Positions 54,730-64,000 of a DNA stretch of 64,000 bases are shown one piece after another. Made by a program: the position numbers and the translations under genes. Position 1 is the stretch's first letter, and each line of letters opens with the position of its first letter. The notes beneath the pieces are model-generated. The model was given only the letters and a program-made list of their open reading frames with translations, was not told the origin of the DNA and did not search any database. Source of the stretch: Ewingella americana (GTDB taxonomy: Bacteria > Pseudomonadota > Gammaproteobacteria > Enterobacterales > Enterobacteriaceae); NCBI RefSeq assembly GCF_006438725.1, contig NZ_RCZD01000005.1, forward strand, positions 169,588 through 233,587. The letters are read 5' to 3'.

Positions 54730-55788
54730 TTAACGTTTTTTCTTTTTACTGTCGCGCGGTGTGCGGCCTAACGTTGCCTGATACACCTTGAAGCGGGCAT
54801 TCTGCGCCAGCACTTCGTGGCTGCCAAAAGTGGCGTCCAGCAGGGCGGCATACGGCAGGAATGAGTTAGCCACAATGCGCAGATGGCCACCGACATTCAG
54901 GTGCTTGGCCGCGCCGCGGATCAGCTGTTCTGCGGCGTGCAGGCTGGTTTGCAACCCTTCGTGGAACGGCGGGTTGGAGATGATCATGTCATACCGCCCG
55001 GCGATGTCGGAATAGACGTTGCTGGCGATCACTTCGCCCTGCAGCTCATTCGCAGCAAGCGTGGCACGGCTGGCTTCGATGGCAGCGGCGCTGACGTCGC
55101 TCAGCGTGATTTTCATTTTTGGTGAATAGGTGGCAAGCACGGCGGCCAGAACGCCGGAACCGCAGGCGATATCCAGTACTTTACCTTTTACCGGCTGGTC
55201 GAAACTGTTGATCAGCAGCAAACTGCCGCTGTCGAGCCCTTCGCGGCTGAATACGCCTGGCAGCGTTTTGATGGTCACTTCTTCAACCATGTAAGTATCC
55301 CACCACTCTTCGGCGTTAAACTCAGGTTGTTTTTCCAGACGGCCGTGATACAAACCGCAGCGGCGCGCACTGTCGATTTTGTTCACTGCGCAAATCTCTT
55401 CCAGCACGGTGTCAACGCTACGGACGCCGCAACGGTTTTCACCGACCACAAAAACATCAATGCCGACTGGCAATTGCGATAGCAGATTAAACAGTTGGAA
55501 TTTGGCTTCTTGCTTGCTCTTCGGCCAGTAGTAGATCAGCAGGTCGGTTGGCGCGATAAATTCAGCGTCAGCCAGCAGGCTGAACTGCACGTTGTCTTGC
55601 AGTGCGCCACCGAGCATTTGCCCGTGGTGATATTGGTTGGTGTGAACGCGGACCTCTTCGGCACCGGTCTCTTCAGCGAAATTAGCGGGTAAATCATCTT
55701 GCAAGTCACCGGCAAACAGCACGCGGCGCCCTGTAAATTCATCACTGTGGCGCAGTATTACTTCACTTGCCGGGGTTAATGCAGACAT
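54730..55788 (-). CDS. rsmC: 16S rRNA m2G1207 methyltransferase
   Basis: 352 residues (E. coli 343). An N-terminal degenerate MTase-like half is followed by the catalytic half with the SAM site [16 protein letters not shown] at about 206-221 and the NPPF motif in [11 protein letters not shown]. It methylates G1207 of 16S rRNA in the 30S subunit. A short basic tail SKKKKR ends the chain. Divergent from holD, as in E. coli. Confidence 0.95.
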   Translation of the reverse strand: MSALTPASEVILRHSDEFTGRRVLFAGDLQDDLPANFAEETGAEEVRVHTNQYHHGQMLGGALQDNVQFSLLADAEFIAPTDLLIYYWPKSKQEAKFQLFNLLSQLPVGIDVFVVGENRCGVRSVDTVLEEICAVNKIDSARRCGLYHGRLEKQPEFNAEEWWDTYMVEEVTIKTLPGVFSREGLDSGSLLLINSFDQPVKGKVLDIACGSGVLAAVLATYSPKMKITLSDVSAAAIEASRATLAANELQGEVIASNVYSDIAGRYDMIISNPPFHEGLQTSLHAAEQLIRGAAKHLNVGGHLRIVANSFLPYAALLDATFGSHEVLAQNARFKVYQATLGRTPRDSKKKKR

Positions 55789-55935
55789 CAGGTTGTGGCT
55801 CCTCAGGAATATAGTCCGGCATTATAGAGGTTTATTGGCGCACGTTCGATGGGTTTGCTAGCATAGCGCGGCATTATCGTGAATTAACGGGCGCAAATCT
55901 TCAGAGTAACGGGTCGCCAACAGACAGGAATGGGC

Positions 55936-56349
55936 ATGGCATCAAGACGAGACTGGCTGTTACAACAGATGGGGATTACGCAGTGGACGCTGCGCAAACC
56001 GGCTGTTTTACAAGGTGAAGTGGCCGTCAGCCTGCCTGACGACACAAGGCTGCTGATTGTCGCCGACGTACCGCCTGCTGGCGATGACCCTCTGTTCGCC
56101 GATGTGCTGCGCGCGCTGGCACTGGCGGCGCAACAAGTTTACCACCTGACGCCCGAACAGGTCGCGATGCTGCCTGAAGGCACTCACTGCAACACTTGGC
56201 GACTGGGCATCAACGAACCGTTAAGGGTCGAAGGCACGCAGTTATCCAGCCCGGCGCTGTCCGAGCTTTATCAAAACGCCGGGGCCAAACGCGCGCTCTG
56301 GCAGCAGATTTGTGAAAATGAACAGCATTTCTATCCTGACGCCCGCTGA
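55936..56349 (+). CDS. holD: DNA polymerase III psi subunit
   Basis: 137 residues from the ATG at 55936, which has AGGA 6 bases upstream; the ATG at 55930 touches that site. The N-terminus MASRRDWLLQQMGITQWTLR is the part that binds chi (HolC), and the length equals E. coli HolD. Psi links the clamp loader to single-strand-binding protein through chi. Its end overlaps rimI by 32 bases, the usual arrangement. Confidence 0.95.
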   Translation: MASRRDWLLQQMGITQWTLRKPAVLQGEVAVSLPDDTRLLIVADVPPAGDDPLFADVLRALALAAQQVYHLTPEQVAMLPEGTHCNTWRLGINEPLRVEGTQLSSPALSELYQNAGAKRALWQQICENEQHFYPDAR

Positions 56350-56761
56350 TTTAACCCGCGCTTTTCAGATTGAAAACGCCAGCCATGCTTTTCCGTGGAC
56401 GGAGAAAACATTCGCCAGCAATCAGGGGGAGCGCTATCTCAACCTGAAAATGATGCAGAGCGACGAGATGGCCGGTTTCGCCATCACTCAAATTGTTCTC
56501 GACGAAGCGACACTGTTTAATATCGCCATCGATCCGGCCTTTCAGCGCCAGGGGTTGGGGCGTACGCTGCTCGAAGAGGTTATCCGGCAACTCGAACAAC
56601 GCGATGTTGTGACGCTTTGGCTCGAAGTTCGCGCCTCGAACAGCACGGCCATCGCGCTTTATGAAAGCCTCGGCTTCAATGAAGTCTCAGTCCGCCGCAA
56701 TTACTACCCTTCCGCACAAGGCCGAGAAGACGCCATTATGATGGCGCTGATACTGGGCTAA
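56318..56761 (+). CDS. rimI: Ribosomal protein S18 alanine N-acetyltransferase
   Basis: 147 residues from the ATG at 56318 (MNSISILTPADL); a GTG two codons earlier is an alternative. A GNAT acetyltransferase with the acetyl-CoA loop QRQGLGRTLLEE and WLEVRASNSTAIALYESLGF. It acetylates the N-terminal Ala of protein S18. It begins inside holD and is translated with it. Confidence 0.95.
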   Translation: MNSISILTPADLTRAFQIENASHAFPWTEKTFASNQGERYLNLKMMQSDEMAGFAITQIVLDEATLFNIAIDPAFQRQGLGRTLLEEVIRQLEQRDVVTLWLEVRASNSTAIALYESLGFNEVSVRRNYYPSAQGREDAIMMALILG

Positions 56762-56911
56762 GAAACCTCTGGCCCGGCTTAAAACCATTGATTGCCCATC
56801 CCGGCTAAATCAGTGAAAATAGCCGGCTATAACTTTTATACCGCTTTGCCTGACGTCCTCTGACGTGATGAACAATGATGCAGGGCGGCCAACCGAAGAA
56901 ACGTGAAAAAC

Positions 56912-58501
56912 ATGTCTCCAAGTGAATTCGCCCTCGAAGTGGCTAAGCGTCGTACCTTTGCCATTATCTCTCACCCCGATGCGGGTAAAACCACCATTAC
57001 TGAAAAAGTGTTGTTATTCGGCAACGCGATTCAGACCGCCGGGACGGTTAAAGGCCGTGGCTCAAGCCATCACGCCAAATCCGACTGGATGGAAATGGAA
57101 AAACAACGTGGTATTTCTATCACCACCTCGGTGATGCAATTCCCGTATAAAAAGTGCCTGGTCAATCTGCTCGATACCCCTGGGCACGAAGATTTCTCCG
57201 AAGATACTTACCGCACATTGACCGCCGTGGACTGCTGTCTGATGGTGATCGACGCCGCGAAAGGCGTTGAAGACCGGACCCGTAAGCTGATGGAAGTCAC
57301 CCGTCTGCGCGATACGCCGATCCTGACGTTTATGAACAAACTCGACCGTGACATCCGAGACCCCATGGAAGTGATGGATGAAGTGGAACGGGAGCTGAAA
57401 ATTGCGTGCTCGCCAATCACCTGGCCTATCGGTTGCGGTAAGTTGTTCAAAGGCGTTTACCACCTTTATAAGGATGAAACGTATCTGTATCAGACCGGTA
57501 AAGGCAGCATTATTCAGGAAGTCCGCATTGTTAAAGGGTTAAGTAACCCCGATCTCGATATCGCCGTCGGCGAAGATCTGGCTAAGCAACTGCGCGAAGA
57601 GCTGGAACTGGTGCAGGGTGCTTCGCACGAGTTTGATCACGATGCGTTTATCAGCGGCGACTTAACCCCGGTCTTCTTTGGTACCGCTCTCGGCAACTTC
57701 GGCGTGGATCACATGCTGGACGGCTTAATGGAGTGGGCGCCAGCGCCGATGCCGCGTAAAACCGATCTGCGTGAAGTCAAAGCCGACGATGAGAAATTCA
57801 CCGGTTTCATCTTCAAAATTCAGGCCAATATGGATCCGAAACACCGCGACCGCGTGGCGTTCATGCGTGTGGTTTCCGGCCGGTATGAAAAAGGCATGAA
57901 GCTGCGTCAGGTGCGTACCGGTAAAGACGTGGTGATTTCTGATGCCCTGACCTTTATGGCCGGCGATCGTTCTCATGTAGAAGAAGCTTTCCCAGGCGAC
58001 ATTATTGGTTTGCATAACCACGGCACCATTCAGATTGGCGATACCTTCACGCAGGGTGAAAACATGAAGTTCACCGGTATTCCGAACTTCGCCCCGGAAA
58101 TGTTCCGTCGTATCCGCTTGCGTGACCCACTGAAACAGAAACAGCTGCTTAAAGGGCTGGTTCAGCTTTCTGAAGAGGGCGCGGTTCAGGTATTCCGTCC
58201 CATCTCCAATAACGATTTGATCGTGGGTGCCGTCGGTGTACTGCAGTTTGAAGTGGTGGTGGCGCGTCTGAAAAGTGAATATAACGTCGAAGCGATTTAT
58301 GAATCGGTCAACGTGACGACCGCCCGTTGGGTTGAGTGCGACGACGTGAAGAAATTCGAAGAATTCAAACGTAAAAACGAAACCAACCTGGCGCTGGATG
58401 GCGGCGATAATTTAGCCTACATCGCGCCGACGATGGTGAACCTGAATTTGGCGTCTGAGCGTTATCCTGAAGTGAAATTCCGTAAAACCCGCGAGCATTA
58501 A
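56912..58501 (+). CDS. prfC: Peptide chain release factor RF3
   Basis: 529 residues from the ATG at 56912, exactly the E. coli length; a GTG at 56903 would add three residues. A translational GTPase with G1 SHPDAGKTT, the switch region [10 protein letters not shown]3 [14 protein letters not shown] and G4 NKLD. It removes RF1 and RF2 from the ribosome after termination. Closed by a terminator at 58531-58556. Confidence 0.97.
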   Translation: MSPSEFALEVAKRRTFAIISHPDAGKTTITEKVLLFGNAIQTAGTVKGRGSSHHAKSDWMEMEKQRGISITTSVMQFPYKKCLVNLLDTPGHEDFSEDTYRTLTAVDCCLMVIDAAKGVEDRTRKLMEVTRLRDTPILTFMNKLDRDIRDPMEVMDEVERELKIACSPITWPIGCGKLFKGVYHLYKDETYLYQTGKGSIIQEVRIVKGLSNPDLDIAVGEDLAKQLREELELVQGASHEFDHDAFISGDLTPVFFGTALGNFGVDHMLDGLMEWAPAPMPRKTDLREVKADDEKFTGFIFKIQANMDPKHRDRVAFMRVVSGRYEKGMKLRQVRTGKDVVISDALTFMAGDRSHVEEAFPGDIIGLHNHGTIQIGDTFTQGENMKFTGIPNFAPEMFRRIRLRDPLKQKQLLKGLVQLSEEGAVQVFRPISNNDLIVGAVGVLQFEVVVARLKSEYNVEAIYESVNVTTARWVECDDVKKFEEFKRKNETNLALDGGDNLAYIAPTMVNLNLASERYPEVKFRKTREH

Positions 58502-58530
58502 TGCGCGTTATCGTCGATTTTTAACGTTGA

Positions 58531-58556
58531 AGACGGCCCTTGCGCCGTCTTTTTTT
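58531..58556 (+). terminator. Terminator after prfC
   Basis: Stem AGACGGC/GCCGTCT with a 6-base loop, followed by seven T. Confidence 0.92.
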
Positions 58557-58933
58557 ATGCATTGTGACGGATGTTTTGATTTCTCCGCCCATTTCCGCTG
58601 TTCATTTTCCCCGCGTCCTGCCCAAAAAATCGTCTGTTTTTCCGCCAAACCCTAAGACTTATCTGCATTCGGGCCTGTTAACAACGATCTTCCTACTGTT
58701 TTGCCCATTCTTGACTATATTGAATGTGTGTCAGCAAATAGTGGCTTAAAGCACTGGTTTGAAGTCACGATGCAGAGTGTTATATCGAAAGGCGATTAAA
58801 AGTCAGCATAAAACGAAGTACTCTGCTATGCAGAACGGAAATGCTCAGCAATACATTTGGCTAGAAGGCGTCACCAAGAATGTGACGTACAGAGCCCGCA
58901 ATTAGGGCTTATAAACTGAAAGGAAAAAAATCG
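58557..58933. other. prfC-osmY intergenic region
   Basis: About 375 bases with no believable gene. It must contain the osmY promoter, which in E. coli is driven by sigma-S, but I cannot fix its -10 box by eye. AAAGGAAAA precedes the osmY ATG. Confidence 0.45.
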
Positions 58934-59524
58934 ATGAAAAACTCTAAATTTGCCTATTCCATGATGGCTGTTGTTCTGGGTACCGCACTGATGAGCGGTA
59001 GTGCATTCGCTGCAACCACAACTGATAGCGCAGGTGCAAAAATCGATAGTTCCATGAAGAAAGTTGATAACTACATGGGCGATAGCGCCATCACAGCAAA
59101 AGTGAAAAGTGCCCTGGTCGACGATAAAGCGATCAAAAGCAACGATATCTCGGTAAAAACGGATAACGGCGTTGTAACGCTGAGCGGTTTTGTGGGTTCC
59201 CAGTCAGAAGCTGAACAGGCTGTGGCTTTGGCGACTAAAGTTGAGGGTGTGAAATCCGTCAGCGATAAACTGCATACCAAAGATAGCAAAGACCAGTCTG
59301 TGAAAGGTTATGCCGGTGATACTGCCACCACCACCTCGGTGAAAGCGAAACTGCTGGCTGACGATATTGTCCCTTCACGTATGGTGAAAGTTGAAACTAC
59401 CGATGGCGTAGTTCAGCTGTCCGGTTCTGTAAAAGATCAGGCTCAGTCTGACCGCGCAGAGAGCGTTGCTAAAACCGTTGATGGTGTGAAAAGCGTCAAA
59501 AACGACCTGAAAATTGCACCATAA
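58934..59524 (+). CDS. osmY: Osmotically induced periplasmic protein OsmY
   Basis: 196 residues (E. coli 201). A Sec signal peptide ends at about 27 (SGSAFAATT). Two BON domains follow: about 54-112 ([25 protein letters not shown]...) and about 133-196 ([23 protein letters not shown]...). OsmY is a periplasmic chaperone-like protein made under osmotic stress and in stationary phase. It is monocistronic, ending with a hairpin at 59577-59604. Confidence 0.95.
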   Translation: MKNSKFAYSMMAVVLGTALMSGSAFAATTTDSAGAKIDSSMKKVDNYMGDSAITAKVKSALVDDKAIKSNDISVKTDNGVVTLSGFVGSQSEAEQAVALATKVEGVKSVSDKLHTKDSKDQSVKGYAGDTATTTSVKAKLLADDIVPSRMVKVETTDGVVQLSGSVKDQAQSDRAESVAKTVDGVKSVKNDLKIAP

Positions 59525-59576
59525 GCTCTCAGGTGCGCAGTAACGCATCGTTGAGTGGTCACAACGTCGTGAGTAA

Positions 59577-59604
59577 AGGTTGCCTGTCACGAGGCGGGCA
59601 ACCT
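59577..59604 (+). terminator. Hairpin after osmY
   Basis: Stem AGGTTGCC/GGCAACCT with a 12-base loop, 53 bases past the stop, followed by GCTCTT. The remaining sequence to 59850 shows no gene. Confidence 0.6.
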
Positions 59605-59850
59605 GCTCTTATGAAGTCAGCATCAACACACTATAAAACAGAACACATGGGGCCTTCCGGCTTAAGAAAATGACCGGTTTTTCTGACACTTTCATTTTTG
59701 CAGCTATCTTTAAAAGGTAAGCATTTTTATTATCCGGCCACATCGGGTTTTAAAAAGCCAAAATAGAAAGGTTTAAAACTGAGTGAGGCCCGGGATATTG
59801 GGTACACCATGTGAATTGGGCAAAAGTTAAATAGGGTAAAGGAGAAGCTT

Positions 59851-60012
59851 ATGTTTCGTTGGGGCATTATATTTCTAATCATCGCGTTAATCGCGGCGGC
59901 ACTGGGTTTTGGTGGTCTGGCTGGTACAGCTGCCTGGGCTGCAAAAATCGTCTTCGTAGTGGGTATCATTCTGTTCCTGATCAGCCTGTTTACCGGACGT
60001 AAACGACTCTGA
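59851..60012 (+). CDS. ytjA: Small membrane protein YtjA (DUF1328)
   Basis: 53 residues: [20 protein letters not shown], then [21 protein letters not shown] and a basic end TGRKRL. This is the UPF0391/DUF1328 family, two transmembrane helices, function unknown. AAAGGAGAA lies about 6 bases before the ATG. In E. coli the same gene lies between osmY and yjjU. About 200 bases follow before yjjU with no other feature seen. Confidence 0.92.
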   Translation: MFRWGIIFLIIALIAAALGFGGLAGTAAWAAKIVFVVGIILFLISLFTGRKRL

Positions 60013-60209
60013 CATTCCGACGGAAAGAATAAGCACTGAGTAGACTCCTGCCGGAGATTGTATCGTACCCTGTTGGGCCAAACCTGGTTAACAGAAAGTA
60101 ACGATTTAATCTCCGGTATTTTATTAGAAAATTACAGAACTGAAAAAGACAAGGTATGCTCTGAGGTGAGGCCCATAGATTTTGCGGCCTGTCTACTGAG
60201 GGGAAGGCG

Positions 60210-61412
60210 TTGGGATACAGAATACCTGTCACGCTGGGCAATATTGAACCGCTGGCGTACAAACCTTACCAACCAGGCAAGATTGCGCTGGTGTGTGAAG
60301 GTGGAGGTCAACGCGGGATTTTCACCGCTGGCGTGCTGGACGAATTTCAGCGTGCGGGCTTCAATCCGTTCGACCTGTTTATCGGCACCTCTGCCGGTGC
60401 ACAAAACCTCTCTGCGTTTGTTTGCGGCCAGCCGGGATACGCGCGTCGCGTGATCACCCGTTACACCACCAGCCCTCACTTTTTTAACCCTCTGCGCTTT
60501 GTGCGTGGCGGGCACCTGATCGATCTCGACTGGCTGGTGGATGAAACTTCCAGGAACATGCCGCTGGCCATGGACTCAGCTGAAAAGTTGTTGATCGATG
60601 GCCGCGAGTTTCTGATGTGCGCCTGTCGCAGCGACGACTACACCGCCAACTATTTTTCCCCCACTCGCGAAAATTGGCTGCCGGTGATCAAAGCCTCCAG
60701 CGCCATCCCCGGTTTTTACCGTATGGGTGTCGATCTTGACGGCATCAGTTATCAGGACGGCGGCATCAGCGACGCGATTCCGGTTGAAGAGGCGTACCGG
60801 CGTGGCGCGGATACCATTGTGGTGATCCGCACTGTCCCCTCGGCAATGTTCTACACGCCGCAGTGGATGAAGCGTATGGAACAGTGGCTGAGCGAAAGTA
60901 GCCTGCAACAACTGGTACGCATGATGCAGCATCATGAAAGCAGCTATCACCGCATTCAGCAGTTCATCGAAAATCCGCCAGGCGATCTGCGCATCTTTGA
61001 GATTTTCCCGCCGAAGCCACTCGCCAGCCATGCGTTAGGCAGTCGCTTACCGGCGCTGAATCAGGATTATCACCTTGGCCGCCGCTGCGCTCGTTACTTC
61101 CTGTCGGCCGCTTCGCACTGGTTTATTCCGCGCGAGAACGAGCACGCGATGCCCTTTATCACGCCGCGCAAAACACGGCCGAAACGCGTGGTGGTGCCGC
61201 AGGAGAATCCCGATAACGTCATTCCGATTGCGGCAGTTGCCAGCACTGTCGAGCAGATCATTCTTGATCCTGCCGTGCTCACCGATCTGGTGGCCGACGG
61301 TGGCATGGTGCGCCCGGCGGCCAGTGCATTTCATGATGACGCTCAACACGTCGCTCACAACGAGATGCCGCACAACGATGAGAGCAGCTATAACGAAGGT
61401 GAGAATCGGTGA
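60210..61412 (+). CDS. yjjU: Patatin-like phospholipase YjjU
   Basis: 400 residues, longer than E. coli YjjU (about 357) at the C-terminus. It begins with a TTG at 60210 (MGYRIPVTLGNIEPL), backed by GGGGAAGG 2-9 bases upstream and by the E. coli N-terminus. The patatin site is complete: oxyanion loop CEGGGQRGIFTAGVLD, nucleophile GTSAG, and catalytic Asp in DGGISDAIP. It probably hydrolyses phospholipids or acyl esters in the cytoplasm; the substrate is unknown. The stop overlaps yjjV in GTGA, so both are co-translated. Confidence 0.93.
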   Translation: MGYRIPVTLGNIEPLAYKPYQPGKIALVCEGGGQRGIFTAGVLDEFQRAGFNPFDLFIGTSAGAQNLSAFVCGQPGYARRVITRYTTSPHFFNPLRFVRGGHLIDLDWLVDETSRNMPLAMDSAEKLLIDGREFLMCACRSDDYTANYFSPTRENWLPVIKASSAIPGFYRMGVDLDGISYQDGGISDAIPVEEAYRRGADTIVVIRTVPSAMFYTPQWMKRMEQWLSESSLQQLVRMMQHHESSYHRIQQFIENPPGDLRIFEIFPPKPLASHALGSRLPALNQDYHLGRRCARYFLSAASHWFIPRENEHAMPFITPRKTRPKRVVVPQENPDNVIPIAAVASTVEQIILDPAVLTDLVADGGMVRPAASAFHDDAQHVAHNEMPHNDESSYNEGENR

Positions 61413-62191
61413 GTTTTCACCTGATTGACACACACTGCCATTTCGATTTCCCGCCGTTTATCGGTGCTGAAACCGAGAGCCTGCAAAATGCGCAGGCCGC
61501 GGGTGTGCGTCAGTTGATCGTCCCGGCCGTCACCGCCGATCGTTTTCAGGGCGTGGTGACGCTGGCAAAAAACCATCCGCAAGTTTTTGCTGCGCTTGGG
61601 CTGCATCCGATCTATGTCTCTCAACATAACGATGCCGATCTTGAGTTGCTCGATTCTTGGCTATCCAGCCGTGATACCAAAATGGTGGCGGTCGGGGAGA
61701 TCGGTCTGGATCTGTACATCGATCAGCCGCAGTTTGAACGGCAACAACGGCTGCTCAGAGCGCAATTCGCGCTGGCGAAGCGTGAAAACCTGCCGGTGAT
61801 CCTGCATTCACGCCGCAGTCACGATCAGCTTGCGGCGATGCTACGTCAGACTCAGCTTCCGGCCACCGGCGTCGTTCACGGCTTTGCGGGCAGCCTGTCG
61901 CAGGCGCAGGCGTTTGTGAAACTGGGATTTGCTATCGGCGTCGGCGGAACCATCAGCTACGAGCGGGCGCAGAAAACCCGTAATGTCATGGCGCAACTTC
62001 CTCTCTCTTCCCTGCTGCTGGAAACCGATGCACCAGATATGCCTTTACAGGGGTTTCAGGGGCAGCCTAATCGACCCGAGCGGGCTGCAGCCGTGTTTGA
62101 TGTGCTGTGCGAGCTGCGCAGCGAAACGCCGGAGCAGATCGCCACGGCGCTGCTCGAAAACACCCGTCGCATTTTTTCTCTGCCTGCCTGA
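61409..62191 (+). CDS. yjjV: TatD-family metal-dependent hydrolase YjjV
   Basis: 260 residues from a GTG at 61409. Metal ligands typical of TatD DNases are present: DTHCHFDFPPF at the start, GEIGLDL, ILHSRR, VHGFAGS and LLLETDAP. The protein is likely a 3'-5' DNase or phosphoesterase. It follows yjjU with a 4-base overlap. The next gene unit is the deo operon after a 567-base control region. Confidence 0.93.
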   Translation: MSFHLIDTHCHFDFPPFIGAETESLQNAQAAGVRQLIVPAVTADRFQGVVTLAKNHPQVFAALGLHPIYVSQHNDADLELLDSWLSSRDTKMVAVGEIGLDLYIDQPQFERQQRLLRAQFALAKRENLPVILHSRRSHDQLAAMLRQTQLPATGVVHGFAGSLSQAQAFVKLGFAIGVGGTISYERAQKTRNVMAQLPLSSLLLETDAPDMPLQGFQGQPNRPERAAAVFDVLCELRSETPEQIATALLENTRRIFSLPA

Positions 62192-62228
62192 TAGTTTCAA
62201 CTGTCTTCCTACATCCTGAAAATTCATT

Positions 62229-62331
62229 ATGTTATTTAAATAACATTTATCTTATCTTTTAGTCCTCAAATACTCCTGTATCAAGTTTGTTTGGCGCAAT
62301 CACTTCCCTTGTGAATGTTATTATTATAACA
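62229..62331 (+). promoter_or_regulatory. Two DeoR-type operator palindromes
   Basis: A perfect 16-base palindrome TGTTA-TTTAAA-TAACA at 62230-62245 and a near-palindrome TGTTA-TTATTA-TAACA at 62316-62331. Both have the outer TGTTA/TAACA arms of the E. coli DeoR operator (core GAATTC there). Spacing centre to centre is 86 bases. Confidence 0.7.
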
Positions 62332-62445
62332 TTCCTTTCGTGATTACCGGTCGGTAGTCACAGAGTGAGTGGCCCGACTTCTGTTGTCACGAAAGGGGTA
62401 TACACTCTTTATTCAGGCCAAATTCTGAGCATAGAGCCGGTGTTG

Positions 62446-62540
62446 TGTGACCTTGGTCTCATTTCACCAAGTAACGTTGCAATGGGTTTTCATTTTGTGT
62501 GAAATACTGCACACAACAACCTGAAGTGACGTGTTCAAAT
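62446..62540 (+). promoter_or_regulatory. CRP/CytR-type deo promoter
   Basis: Two CRP-like sites: TGTGA-N6-TCTCA at 62446-62461 and TGTGA-N6-GCACA at 62498-62513. Their centres are 52 bases apart, close to the 53 of E. coli deoP2, where CytR binds between the pair. The predicted start is near 62546, with a weak -10-like TCAAAT at 62535-62540. The leader from there to deoC is about 210 bases and holds no gene. Confidence 0.75.
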
Positions 62541-62758
62541 AGTCACAACGAATTGGCTGATGCCAATCCAAGCGCGGTGAGAAGGATCTCAGTTGCCAGC
62601 GGAAATGATTCACCCTATTTTCCGCACGCTATCTTCAAGGAACCAAGTCCGCTCGCCAACCGTGCAGAATTCTGCTGACGCCCTGGGCGCACCGCAAATT
62701 CATGACTGTATGCTCAGTTCTGGCTGGTCGCTGGAATTGAAAATTGTTGGAGAGTTTT

Positions 62759-63538
62759 ATGACCGATTTAACCGCCGCAGCACAACGTGCGCTGAGCCTG
62801 ATGGACTTAACCACCCTCAATGAAGACGATACTGACGCGAAAGTGATCGCGCTGTGTCATCAGGCTAAAAGCCCGGCTGGCAACACCGCTGCCGTTTGTA
62901 TTTATCCGCGTTTCATTCCTGCTGCCCGTAAAGCACTGCGCGAACAGGGCACGCCGGACATCCGTATCGCTACCGTCACTAACTTCCCTCACGGCAACGA
63001 TGACATTGACATCGCCGTAGCCGAAACCCGTGCTGCCATCGCGTATGGCGCAGATGAAGTGGACGTCGTTTTCCCTTATCGTGCGTTGATCGCCGGTAAC
63101 GAGCAGGTCGGTTTTGAACTGGTCAAACAGTGCAAAGAAGCCTGCGCCGCCGCCAACGTTTTGCTGAAAGTGATCATCGAAACCGGTGAGCTGAAGCAGG
63201 ATTCGCTGATCCGTAAAGCGTCCGAAATTGCTATCAAAGCTGGCGCTGACTTCATCAAAACCTCCACCGGTAAAGTGCCTGAAAACGCCACGCTGCACAG
63301 TGCAGAGCTGATGATGAGCGTGATCGCTGAAATGGGTGTGGGCAAAGACGTTGGCTTCAAACCTGCCGGTGGCGTAAAAACCGCTGAAGACGCTGCACAA
63401 TATCTGGCACTGGCTGACCGCCTGCTGGGCCGCGAATGGGCCGATGCGCGCCATTTCCGTTTCGGTGCCTCAAGCCTGTTGGCCAGCCTGCTGACCACGC
63501 TCGGCCACGCTGACCAAAAATCGACCAGCAGCTACTAA
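62759..63538 (+). CDS. deoC: Deoxyribose-phosphate aldolase
   Basis: 259 residues, the E. coli length, from the ATG at 62759 with GGAG 7 bases upstream; the frame is open to 62744. It splits deoxyribose 5-phosphate to glyceraldehyde 3-phosphate and acetaldehyde. The Schiff-base Lys is in DFIKTSTGK, the relay Lys in VGFKPAGGV and an Asp in [11 protein letters not shown]. First gene of the deo operon. Confidence 0.97.
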   Translation: MTDLTAAAQRALSLMDLTTLNEDDTDAKVIALCHQAKSPAGNTAAVCIYPRFIPAARKALREQGTPDIRIATVTNFPHGNDDIDIAVAETRAAIAYGADEVDVVFPYRALIAGNEQVGFELVKQCKEACAAANVLLKVIIETGELKQDSLIRKASEIAIKAGADFIKTSTGKVPENATLHSAELMMSVIAEMGVGKDVGFKPAGGVKTAEDAAQYLALADRLLGREWADARHFRFGASSLLASLLTTLGHADQKSTSSY

Positions 63539-63550
63539 CGGTAAAAGCCT

Positions 63551-63574
63551 AAGGGTTCATTTTATTGAACCCTT
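63551..63574 (+). terminator. Hairpin between deoC and deoA
   Basis: Stem AAGGGTTCA/TGAACCCTT with a 6-base loop, 13 bases after the deoC stop. No T-run follows, so it more likely protects or pauses the transcript than ends it. Confidence 0.55.
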
Positions 63575-63628
63575 ATTGTCGAACCTCTGGTAACTACCTC
63601 TACATGCCTAGTCATAAAGGAGCACTCC

Positions 63629-64000
63629 GTGTTTCTCGCCCAAGAAATCATTCGTAAAAAACGTGACGGACACCCTTTAAGCGAAGAAGAAATTCGCTTT
63701 TTCATCAATGGTATTCGTGATAGCCAGGTCTCCGAAGGTCAGATTGCCGCATTGGCAATGACCATCTATTTCAATGATATGAACATGAAAGAGCGCGTGG
63801 CGCTGACCATGGCAATGCGTGATTCCGGTACTGTCCTTAACTGGAAAAGCCTGAATCTCAACGGCCCGATTGTGGATAAACACTCCACCGGCGGTGTCGG
63901 TGACGTGACCTCGCTGATGCTTGGCCCGATGGTGGCCGCCTGTGGTGGTTATGTGCCGATGATCTCCGGGCGTGGCCTCGGCCATACCGGTGGTACGTTG
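63629..64000 (+). CDS. deoA: Thymidine phosphorylase, 5' part
   Basis: 124 codons before the window ends. It starts at a GTG at 63629 ([20 protein letters not shown] follows), with AAAGGAG about 7 bases upstream. The phosphate-binding [13 protein letters not shown] and [11 protein letters not shown] are present. It cleaves thymidine to thymine and deoxyribose 1-phosphate, which DeoB and DeoC process further. The partial state is only due to the window edge. Confidence 0.97.
   Translation, partial: MFLAQEIIRKKRDGHPLSEEEIRFFINGIRDSQVSEGQIAALAMTIYFNDMNMKERVALTMAMRDSGTVLNWKSLNLNGPIVDKHSTGGVGDVTSLMLGPMVAACGGYVPMISGRGLGHTGGTL

Noticed and set aside
58540-58749. 69-codon frame after prfC
   Set aside because: Begins inside the prfC terminator stem and has no ribosome site.
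62593-62823. 76-codon frame in the deo leader
   Set aside because: Overlaps deoC in another frame, weak start, no family likeness; the leader is better read as untranslated.
1-64000. CRISPR array or rRNA operon
   Set aside because: No regular direct repeats with spacers and no rRNA-like sequence were seen.

Overview
The window reads as chromosomal DNA of an enterobacterium. The right half has the order tRNA-Leu(CAG) x3, rsmC, holD, rimI, prfC, osmY, ytjA, yjjU, yjjV, deoC, deoA, which matches the E. coli backbone. The mix of budA/budB/budR, sdaC-sdaB, a fused DhaKL kinase, a rha operon carrying a lactaldehyde reductase, and moderate GC suggests a Yersiniaceae member such as Rahnella, Ewingella or Rouxiella. 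That genus-level guess is inference from gene content only.

Left third (1-22.6 kb) is an accessory island. It opens with the 3' end of an IS3-family transposase, which abuts the C-terminal remnant of a UvrD-like helicase. A dense twelve-gene array follows, all on the minus strand and spanning 19927 down to 929, with overlaps or gaps of at most 50 bases. In transcription order it encodes McrB, McrC, a small winged-helix-like protein, a type I DNA methylase (HsdM), a specificity subunit (HsdS), an unknown 433-aa protein, a 1428-aa P-loop ATPase, an unknown 282-aa protein, a NurA-like 385-aa protein, a HerA ATPase, an unknown 185-aa protein and a Ser/Thr protein kinase with a helical-repeat tail. 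No HsdR and no PglZ is present. This is the best candidate for an undescribed composite anti-phage system. A DUF1173 gene, a zinc-ribbon gene and an AlpA-type regulator lie upstream.

22.6-29.9 kb is a decayed type VI secretion accessory cluster and orphan genes. It holds DUF3304 lipoproteins (one truncated), a YceK-like lipoprotein, a DUF4123 adaptor, a VgrG with a large internal deletion, and a TssL/DotU protein. It also holds a second short copy of the zinc-ribbon gene, an HNH nuclease, a DUF3916 protein and two unknowns.

29.9-43.6 kb is ordinary metabolism and signalling: budB-budA with divergent budR (acetoin), yfiR-yfiN-yfiB (c-di-GMP), sdaC-sdaB (serine), dhaKL and ygiQ.

43.5-51.9 kb is the L-rhamnose regulon: rhaBAD-fucO-rhaM on the minus strand, rhaS-rhaR divergent, and rhaT convergent with rhaR. 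The rhaB and rhaT promoters share an identical layout of CRP site, inverted RhaS-type repeats and -10 box. A diguanylate cyclase and a DUF1435 protein follow, then the backbone genes listed above. The right end is the deo operon, with a CytR/CRP/DeoR-type control region, cut off inside deoA.
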